This document shows, piece by piece, positions 58,555 to 64,000 of a stretch of 64,000 nt of DNA (within the stretch, counting starts at the first letter, position 1; each line of letters starts with the position of its first letter). Both the position numbers and the translations under genes were made by a program. The stretch is taken from NCBI RefSeq assembly GCF_000423345.1, contig NZ_AUHU01000004.1, positions 310,001 to 374,000 on the forward strand, given 5' to 3'. The DNA is from Marinimicrobium agarilyticum DSM 16975 (GTDB lineage: Bacteria; Pseudomonadota; Gammaproteobacteria; Pseudomonadales; Cellvibrionaceae). The notes beneath the pieces are model-generated. The model did not search any database, was not told where the DNA came from, and was given only the letters and a program-made list of their open reading frames with translations.

Positions 58555-59130
58555 ATGTTGACCGATATTGGCAACACAAGCCGGCATGATTGCCGGGATT
58601 TGATTCAGTTATTTGACCGAACTTTCCTGAAAAGCCATTCGACCCGGTTGCGTGGGGGCGCTGCGGAGCCCCTCTATCAGCCCGCCAAGGATGCTGGAGA
58701 TGTTCACTGCATCTGGTTCACCCAAGACTACTTTGCCAGTGCCTTACACGAAGTCGCGCATTGGTGTGTCGCCGGGCCCGAGCGGCGGCGGCAGGAAGAC
58801 TACGGCTACTGGTATGCCCCGGACGGGCGTACCGACGCCGAGCAGGCTCTGTTTGAGCGGGTGGAGGTGCGCCCCCAGGCGTTGGAGTGGCTGTTTTCCC
58901 GGGCAGCAGGGCGGCACTTTCGGCCCAGTGCCGACAACCTGGCGGCCAATATGGGCCCGAGCGAGTCCTTCAAGCAGGCGATTCATACTCAGGTGCTCCG
59001 GTTTTGTCAGGAGGGGGTGAGTGAACGCGTTCAGGCGTTTCTGGCGGCCCTGGTGGGCTTCTACGGTACCGTAGAGAGCGTCGACGCACTTCTGGACCAG
59101 AACCGCTTTGCTTGGGATGAGGTCGCATGA
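58555..59130 (+). CDS. epmC: Elongation factor P hydroxylase EpmC
   Basis: EpmC (YfcM) hydroxylates the beta-lysylated lysine of EF-P, needed for reading proline stretches. The 191-residue protein has DCRDLIQLFDRTF near the N-terminus and ASALHEVAHWCVAGPERRRQEDYGYWY, with an HExxH-like metal site. The C-terminal half is helical. ATG 58555 with GAGGAG upstream is chosen over GTG 58537. It overlaps the next gene by 4 bp. Confidence 0.92.
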   Translation: MLTDIGNTSRHDCRDLIQLFDRTFLKSHSTRLRGGAAEPLYQPAKDAGDVHCIWFTQDYFASALHEVAHWCVAGPERRRQEDYGYWYAPDGRTDAEQALFERVEVRPQALEWLFSRAAGRHFRPSADNLAANMGPSESFKQAIHTQVLRFCQEGVSERVQAFLAALVGFYGTVESVDALLDQNRFAWDEVA

Positions 59131-60029
59131 GCGAGCCACCGATTTGCCTGATTGACGCGTCGATTTACATCTTTCGTTATTACTTTTCGCTACCGGACAA
59201 CTGGTTCAGCCGGGAGAAGGGCTACAGCACCGGCGCGGTTTATGGCTACAGCACCTTCTTGCTGCGCCTGCTGGAGGAGTCACGCCCCTCCCACCTGGCG
59301 GCCTGCTATGACGAAAGTCTGGGCCAGTGCTTTCGCAATGAGCTGTACCCCAACTACAAGATCAGCCGCGCCCATCCCGATGAAGCCCTGGCATTTCAAC
59401 TGTTGGCCTGCCGGCGCTTCGGGGAGATTCTTGGCATTGCCAGCTTTGCCAGCCCCACCCATGAGGCGGATGACCTGATCGGTACCCTGGCCCGCTCCCT
59501 GCGCCGCAGCCCCCGCCCGGTGGCCATTCTGACCCGGGACAAGGATCTGGGGCAGCTCCTTTGTCGCCCCCAGGACTACCTTTGGGACCACGCCGCCGGG
59601 CAGCGCGCCTACGCGCCGGATGTGGAGGCCAAGCTGGGTGTCAGGCCCGAGCAACTGGTGGATTATCTCGCCCTGGTGGGTGACAGCATCGACGATATTC
59701 CCGGGGTGCCGGGCGTCGGGCCCAAGACGGCATCGGCGCTACTGCAGCATTTTGGGTCGATTGACGCGCTGCGGGCGGATTTGCCCTGTGTGGCGTCTTT
59801 GCCGATTCGCGGCGCGAAGACGTTGGCGGCGAAGCTGGAGGTGGCCTGGGAACAGGTTGAGATCTCCCGGCAACTGGCTCGGATTGTGGACGATCTTCCC
59901 CTGGGCGTTACACTATCGGACCTGAAGTTCGGGCCGGTGGACTGGTGGGCCCTGGAAGAGTTCGCCGATGAAATGGGCTTCGGCGAGGGGTTTCTCAGTC
60001 GGGCTCGACGTGTATTAGAGGGTTATTGA
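59127..60029 (+). CDS. xni: 5'-3' exonuclease / flap endonuclease Xni-type (ExoIX)
   Basis: A 300-residue FEN-like nuclease resembling the N-terminal part of DNA polymerase I. It has CLIDASIYIFRYYFSL, the acidic HEADDLIGTLA and LTRDKDLGQLL segments, and a helix-hairpin-helix region (GDSIDDIPGVPGVGPKTASALLQHFG). ExoIX/Xni proteins bind branched DNA and cleave flaps. Acidic residues for metal binding are intact. It sits between epmC and pdxB in a probable operon. Confidence 0.88.
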   Translation: MSEPPICLIDASIYIFRYYFSLPDNWFSREKGYSTGAVYGYSTFLLRLLEESRPSHLAACYDESLGQCFRNELYPNYKISRAHPDEALAFQLLACRRFGEILGIASFASPTHEADDLIGTLARSLRRSPRPVAILTRDKDLGQLLCRPQDYLWDHAAGQRAYAPDVEAKLGVRPEQLVDYLALVGDSIDDIPGVPGVGPKTASALLQHFGSIDALRADLPCVASLPIRGAKTLAAKLEVAWEQVEISRQLARIVDDLPLGVTLSDLKFGPVDWWALEEFADEMGFGEGFLSRARRVLEGY

Positions 60030-61160
60030 ATGCGAATCGTAGTTGATGAAAACATCCCCCTGGTCGAGGAGTGCTTTGGCGACCTGGGAGAGATCGTCCG
60101 CCTGCCCGGGCGGGAAATGACCAACGAGGATCTCCGGGGCGCCGACGCCCTGTTGGTGCGCTCCGTCACCCAGGTCAACGCCGAGTTGCTTCGCAGCACC
60201 CCGGTGAGGTTTGTGGGCACTTGCACCATCGGCATTGACCACCTCGATACCGCCTACCTCGAGAATCAGGGCATTACCTGGGCCAGCGCCCCCGGATGCA
60301 ACGCCAACTCGGTGGTGGAATATGTGTACGCCGCCTTGGCTCACCTGAACACTGATTGGGCGGGCAAGCGGGTCGGCATTATCGGTTGTGGCAATGTCGG
60401 GGGCCGGCTCTATCGCCGCTTAAAGGCCCAGGGCGTTGAATGCCGCGTTTACGACCCCTTCCTCTCCACGGAGCAGATTCCCGATCTGACGTCCCTGACC
60501 GACGTACTGGGTAGCGATATCGTCTGTATGCACACGCCCCTGACCCGCTCGGGCCCGCATCCGAGTTTTCATTTGGTGGGGGCGGCGCAATTGCGGAAGC
60601 TCAAGCCCGGCGCTGTGCTGCTGAATGCCGGCCGTGGGCCGGTTATCGACAATCAGGCTTTGCTGAAACACCTGGAAAGCGGGGCGGACCTGAAGGTGGT
60701 GTTGGATGTCTGGGAGCCGGAGCCGGATATCTCTCGGCCGCTTCTGCAGAGGGTGGCGCTGGGGAGCCCCCACATCGCGGGCTACAGCTATGATGGCAAA
60801 ATGCAGGGCACCTTCATGATTTACGAGGCGCTGTGCCGCCACCTCGGGCGCTCACCGGAAAAAGACCTGAACGCGCTGCGCCCTTCGGTGGCGGACCCCG
60901 AGCGGCGCTGGGCCGGTGGTGAACCCTGGCCGGCCATTCAGCGGCTGATTCCCGAGGTCTACGATATTACTGAGGATGATCATCAGCTGCGGGCGCTGGC
61001 TGAGCGCGCGGAGCAAGCACAAGCGGATTTCGCCAAAGGCTTTGACCGGTTGCGCAAGGAGTATCCCAAGCGTCGGGAGTGTGGAAACTACCGAGTCACC
61101 GGGGACGTTTCAGAAGACGCTCAAGCGCGCTTGGAGGCATTGGGGTTTCGGGTGCAGTAG
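60030..61160 (+). CDS. pdxB: Erythronate-4-phosphate dehydrogenase PdxB
   Basis: PdxB oxidises 4-phosphoerythronate in the DXP-dependent pathway to pyridoxal phosphate. The 376-residue protein shows MRIVVDENIPL, the Rossmann motif VGIIGCGNVGGRLYRRL near 110-126, CMHTPLTRSG, NAGRGPVIDNQAL (catalytic Arg), DVWEPEP (catalytic Glu) and SPHIAGYSYDGKMQG (His), plus the extra C-terminal dimer domain typical of PdxB. It starts directly after the xni stop. The downstream AlaA and this gene both concern PLP biology, but they are not co-transcribed. Confidence 0.96.
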   Translation: MRIVVDENIPLVEECFGDLGEIVRLPGREMTNEDLRGADALLVRSVTQVNAELLRSTPVRFVGTCTIGIDHLDTAYLENQGITWASAPGCNANSVVEYVYAALAHLNTDWAGKRVGIIGCGNVGGRLYRRLKAQGVECRVYDPFLSTEQIPDLTSLTDVLGSDIVCMHTPLTRSGPHPSFHLVGAAQLRKLKPGAVLLNAGRGPVIDNQALLKHLESGADLKVVLDVWEPEPDISRPLLQRVALGSPHIAGYSYDGKMQGTFMIYEALCRHLGRSPEKDLNALRPSVADPERRWAGGEPWPAIQRLIPEVYDITEDDHQLRALAERAEQAQADFAKGFDRLRKEYPKRRECGNYRVTGDVSEDAQARLEALGFRVQ

Positions 61161-61167
61161 CTATCAT

Positions 61168-61247
61168 GGCGGATGCGCTTTCAGCTTATCCGCCCTACAC
61201 GAGCCAGGAGCGTTCCGTAGGGCGGATAAGCTGAAAGCGCATCCGCC
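61168..61247. repeat. Type-C GGCGGAT long hairpin
   Basis: A perfect 31-bp inverted repeat (61168-61198 and 61217-61247) with an 18-nt loop, in the 95-bp gap between the convergent pdxB and a hypothetical gene. It starts GGCGGATGCGC and ends GCGCATCCGCC; this sequence family is common in intergenic regions of many proteobacteria and occurs as a partial copy at 27256-27298. It could end transcription from both sides. Confidence 0.9.
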
Positions 61248-61255
61248 GCCCACTC

Positions 61256-61747
61256 TCAAACATGGTGCCGAGCCTGCCGAAACAACTCCAACACCACCTG
61301 CTCGATCGCCGTGGAGGAGCCGTGCTTCAATACATCCCGCACTAACTGAATGCCATTGTGTGCCTCTGCGGCCGCTTGGGTAGCGTCCAACACGGGCGTT
61401 TCTTCGCCCAGGGCGTCATCGGGCTGCGGCACATCAATGCCCACCACGTCCTGAACCGGTAAGGGGGAAGCCAAGAGCGTGAAACCCCGTTGGGTCAGCA
61501 CCGCCTGGTCCATGGCCTCCTGGCGGATCAGGCTTTGGTAGGTGAGGTAGCCGGATTGCGCCAGCCAGAGCATGGTGGCCAGACAGGCCTGGTGGCGCGG
61601 GCTGTGCAGGCCGAATTCGTCCGGGGTATCCGGCCCGGCGATGTCTTCCACAAAGACCGTCGTCGGGCGCGGAAACTGGTTGTAGAGCTGCACCAGAATC
61701 CTCGCCGCGTCTTTGTAGAAATCCGCGATATGGATGTCTGCCGCCAT
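61256..61747 (-). CDS. Hypothetical protein, 163 residues
   Basis: A soluble protein starting MAADIHIADFYKDAARILVQLYNQFPRPTTVFVEDI, with LATMLWLAQSGYLTYQSLIRQEAMDQAVLTQRGFTLLASP in the middle, which reads like a winged-helix fragment. The C-terminal part is helical (TAIEQVVLELFRQARHH). I do not recognise the family or a role. It is 12 bp downstream of the aminotransferase gene and likely shares its transcript. Confidence 0.7.
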   Translation of the reverse strand: MAADIHIADFYKDAARILVQLYNQFPRPTTVFVEDIAGPDTPDEFGLHSPRHQACLATMLWLAQSGYLTYQSLIRQEAMDQAVLTQRGFTLLASPLPVQDVVGIDVPQPDDALGEETPVLDATQAAAEAHNGIQLVRDVLKHGSSTAIEQVVLELFRQARHHV

Positions 61748-61758
61748 AACGCCTCCGG

Positions 61759-62973
61759 CTACTGGGAGTAATTTTCCAGGAAGCGGCCAAAACGCTGAAT
61801 GGCCTTGGTCAGGTCATCCTCGCGGGGCAGAAAGACAATGCGCAGATGGTCCTTGTCCGGCCAGTTGAAGGCAGTGCCCTGAACCAGCAGCACCTTCTCC
61901 TGAATCAGGAAGTCCAAGACCATCTGTTGGTCGTCTTTGATCTTGTAGCGGTTCAGGTCCAATTTCGGGAACAGGTAAAGCGCCCCCTTGGGCTTGACGC
62001 AACTGACGCCCGGTATTTCCTGAATGGCCTTCATGGCCGCGTCGCGCTGGTCCCGCAGGCGGCCGCCAGGCACGATCAGCTCGTTCACGCTCTGGTAGCC
62101 CCCCAGTGCCGTCTGCACGGCGTACATGGCGGGTACGTTGGCGCACAGGCGCATGGAGGCCAGCATCTCCAGCCCCTCGATGTAGCCCTTGGCTTTGTGC
62201 TTGGCGCCGCTGACGGTCATCCAGCCCGAGCGGAAGCCCGCCAAGCGGTAGCACTTGGACAGGCCGTTAAAGCTGATACACAGCACGTCATCGGCCAGCT
62301 TGGCCATCGGGACAAACTCGGCGTCGTCGTACAGAATTTTGCTGTAAATCTCATCGGCGTAGATGATCAGGTTGTGTTCCTGCGCCAGCTTGACGATCTG
62401 TTCCAACACATCCTGGCTGTATACGGAGCCGGTGGGGTTGTTCGGGTTGATGACGACGATGCCCCGGGTACGGTCGGTGATCTTGCTCGCGATATCTTCC
62501 ACGTCGGGAAACCAGTCGGACTGCTCGTCGCACAGGTAGTGCACGGCCTTGCCCCCGGCCAGGTTCACAGCGGCGGTCCACAGGGGGTAGTCGGGGGAGG
62601 GCACCAGCACCTCGTCGCCATTGTTCAGCAGCGCCTGCATGGACATGACGATCATCTCGCTGACCCCGTTGCCCAGGAAGATATCGTCGATCTCCACCCC
62701 GGGTACGCCCATGCGCTGGCTTTCCTGCATGATCGCCTTGCGCGCCGCAAAGAGGCCGCGGGATTCGGTGTAGCCTTCCGCATTGGGCAGGTTGTAGATG
62801 ACGTCCTGAATGATCTCATCCGGCGCCGCGAAGCCGAACGGTGCCGGGTTGCCGATGTTCAGCTTGAGGATTCGGTGGCCTTCTTCCTCGAGGCGGTTGG
62901 CGTGCTCCAGGACCGGGCCACGGATGTCATAGCAAACGCCTTCGAGCTTGGTGGATTTATTGACGGTGCGCAT
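61759..62973 (-). CDS. alaA: PLP-dependent aminotransferase AlaA
   Basis: AlaA is the main glutamate-pyruvate aminotransferase. The 404-residue protein shows the early [34 protein letters not shown], characteristic of AlaA, plus [19 protein letters not shown] and the PLP lysine in [19 protein letters not shown] near 240. C-terminal [10 protein letters not shown] carries the carboxylate-binding Arg. The start agrees with E. coli AlaA; the gene is divergent from msrB. Confidence 0.93.
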   Translation of the reverse strand: MRTVNKSTKLEGVCYDIRGPVLEHANRLEEEGHRILKLNIGNPAPFGFAAPDEIIQDVIYNLPNAEGYTESRGLFAARKAIMQESQRMGVPGVEIDDIFLGNGVSEMIVMSMQALLNNGDEVLVPSPDYPLWTAAVNLAGGKAVHYLCDEQSDWFPDVEDIASKITDRTRGIVVINPNNPTGSVYSQDVLEQIVKLAQEHNLIIYADEIYSKILYDDAEFVPMAKLADDVLCISFNGLSKCYRLAGFRSGWMTVSGAKHKAKGYIEGLEMLASMRLCANVPAMYAVQTALGGYQSVNELIVPGGRLRDQRDAAMKAIQEIPGVSCVKPKGALYLFPKLDLNRYKIKDDQQMVLDFLIQEKVLLVQGTAFNWPDKDHLRIVFLPREDDLTKAIQRFGRFLENYSQ

Positions 62974-63077
62974 CTACAGTATTATGTCCAAAACGGCGGG
63001 TTGAAAGAGGGTGGGCAGGCCACCACAAAGTATCTGAATCATCCCGTCTCTCTACAGCCTCTGTCAAGGAGCATCCC

Positions 63078-63473
63078 ATGAGCGATCCTAAAAACCGTAG
63101 TGAAGCCGAGTGGCGCCAGGAGCTCTCGCCAGAGGAGTATCACGTCTGCCGGGAAAAGGGCACCGAGCCGCCCTTTACCGGTGACTACTGGAACGTGTTC
63201 GAAGACGGGACCTATCGGTGCCGTTGTTGCGGCGAGCCGCTGTTCGAGTCAGACACCAAATACGATGCCGGCTGCGGTTGGCCCAGCTTCTATGCGCCCA
63301 AGGATGAAGAGGTGATTGAGGAGGCCTTTGACAGCAGCCACGGGATGCGCCGCACCGAAGTCATGTGCCGCAAATGCGGCTGCCACTTGGGCCATGTCTT
63401 TCCTGACGGCCCCGAGCCGACCGGGCTGCGCTACTGCATCAACTCCGCTTCGATCAGTCTGGAGAAGCCTTGA
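63078..63473 (+). CDS. msrB: Peptide-methionine (R)-S-oxide reductase MsrB
   Basis: MsrB reduces the R epimer of methionine sulfoxide in proteins. The 131-residue protein has the zinc cysteines ([21 protein letters not shown]), the GWPSFY motif and the catalytic Cys in RYCINSASI near the C-terminus. The resolving Cys is replaced, as in many MsrB that rely directly on thioredoxin. ATG 63078 follows AAGGAGC. Confidence 0.96.
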   Translation: MSDPKNRSEAEWRQELSPEEYHVCREKGTEPPFTGDYWNVFEDGTYRCRCCGEPLFESDTKYDAGCGWPSFYAPKDEEVIEEAFDSSHGMRRTEVMCRKCGCHLGHVFPDGPEPTGLRYCINSASISLEKP

Positions 63474-63483
63474 GCGCCGAAAC

Positions 63484-63999
63484 TCAATCGTAAAGCTGCT
63501 TTTTCTTCCAGTCAGTTTCCTGCTCGAAGTCCTTCCACTCCTTTTCCTCCTCGGGGGCGGCGCCCTCTGAGGCGGCTGTGGGCCCGTTGGGCTCCTCCTG
63601 GGCCAACTGCGCTTCAAGCTTTTTAATGATGCCGTTGATCTGCGCGAGCTGTTTTTGGTAGCCCTGTCCGCCTTTTTCCTGCGTGATCTGCTTGCGCGCC
63701 AGGTTGTAGAAGTGAATCGCCAGGCGTGGCTTGCCGGCCGACTGAGCTTGGCGGGCCTGGATGGCATTGGCATCGACTGACACCTGGAGAGCCAGACGCT
63801 TGATTTGCTCCCGGTACGTCTGACCTTGAGCCTGCCCCAGATTGCCCCGTTCGGCTTGCAGGGCGATAAACCGGTACAGCTCCTGTAGGAGTTTTCGGAT
63901 CTCCCCGGCCTGCTCGGGCTTGTCCAGCCGGGTGCGCTCCGCTTGAGGTCGATGCTTGATCTCTTCGAGCTCTGCAGAATACTGAGTGAAGTCCTGCAT
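63484..63999 (-). CDS. Hypothetical charged helical protein (start near window edge)
   Basis: A protein of at least 171 residues, almost wholly helical and highly charged (Gln/Glu/Lys-rich), with coiled-coil-like stretches: EELYRFIALQAERGNLGQAQGQTYREQ type sequence and NGIIKKLEAQLAQEE. The tail KEWKDFEQETDWKKKQLYD is strongly charged. An ATG occurs one base from the edge, so the real start may lie beyond it. There is no signal peptide. I do not recognise the family. It is convergent with msrB, 10 bp apart. Confidence 0.6.
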   Translation of the reverse strand: MQDFTQYSAELEEIKHRPQAERTRLDKPEQAGEIRKLLQELYRFIALQAERGNLGQAQGQTYREQIKRLALQVSVDANAIQARQAQSAGKPRLAIHFYNLARKQITQEKGGQGYQKQLAQINGIIKKLEAQLAQEEPNGPTAASEGAAPEEEKEWKDFEQETDWKKKQLYD

Positions 64000-64000
64000 A

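Noticed and set aside
61846-63081. 411-codon + strand open frame opposite alaA
   Set aside because: alaA is unmistakable on the other strand. The opposing frame is a composition effect.
1-64000. CRISPR array, tRNA/rRNA genes, insertion sequence, prophage or defence genes
   Set aside because: No regularly spaced direct repeats, cloverleaf sequences, transposase or integrase motifs, or known defence-gene signatures were seen on reading.

Overview
The window looks like chromosomal DNA of a high-GC, Gram-negative marine gammaproteobacterium, probably near Cellvibrionaceae/Marinimicrobium. This is inferred from a complete MSHA-type pilus locus, a Pseudomonas-length DapD, an FNR/ANR-type regulator, EpmC, RlmM, MnmC and YheU, a very large TonB receptor of the kind used by polysaccharide degraders, and PEP-CTERM-like proteins. 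The genus cannot be fixed from sequence alone. No tRNA, rRNA, CRISPR array, phage gene or insertion sequence was seen. Coding density is high and 1- to 47-bp gene overlaps are frequent.

Layout. 1-617: the first 36 codons of a divergent RND/MMPL-like transporter and a sulfide-sensor-type ArsR regulator, with two AT-rich palindromes between them. 633-6482: the classical miaB / phoH-ybeY-corC-lnt group, interrupted by a 512-bp gap holding two long hairpin repeats. 6665-11775: a DUF1820 gene, then a Tat region (tatA; on the other strand tatB-tatC-PhoX-like Tat substrate) bracketed by two paralogous PEP-CTERM-like genes. 12113-17282: a 2OG-Fe(II) oxygenase, then an Anbu cluster (circularly permuted ATP-grasp, alpha-E protein, zinc metallopeptidase, and the proteasome-like Anbu peptidase in convergent overlap). 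17541-25972: a third PEP-CTERM-like gene behind a sigma-54 promoter, selO, a djlA-like co-chaperone, a DUF1461 membrane protein, an MFS transporter and a TonB-dependent receptor. 26074-35882: dapE, dapD, an ArsC/YffB-like protein, a DUF4202 protein, fnr, a cold-shock gene, glutaminyl cyclase, a DUF502 protein, and an overlapping mioC-like/fldB/mnmC operon, then trmL.

36127-53700 is one long MSHA (mannose-sensitive haemagglutinin) type IV pilus locus: PilM/N/O/P-like alignment proteins, the secretin MshL, MshM, MshN, the c-di-GMP-binding-type ATPase MshE, MshG, MshF, two tandem major-type pilins with a sigma-54 promoter in front, minor pilins MshC/D/O, MshP, and a giant MshQ carrying LamG and PA14 domains. 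53869-63999 is a housekeeping tail: gcvR-like, yheU, a hydrolase, rlmM, an ABM protein, a TusA-like protein, epmC-xni-pdxB, alaA, msrB and several unknown proteins.

The most notable signals are: (i) two families of long intergenic hairpins whose stems differ between copies but stay self-complementary; (ii) a Tat translocase with alphaproteobacterial-looking motifs next to its own putative substrate; (iii) the Anbu cluster with a metallopeptidase as its third member; (iv) sigma-54 elements in front of a PEP-CTERM-like gene and the pilin genes.
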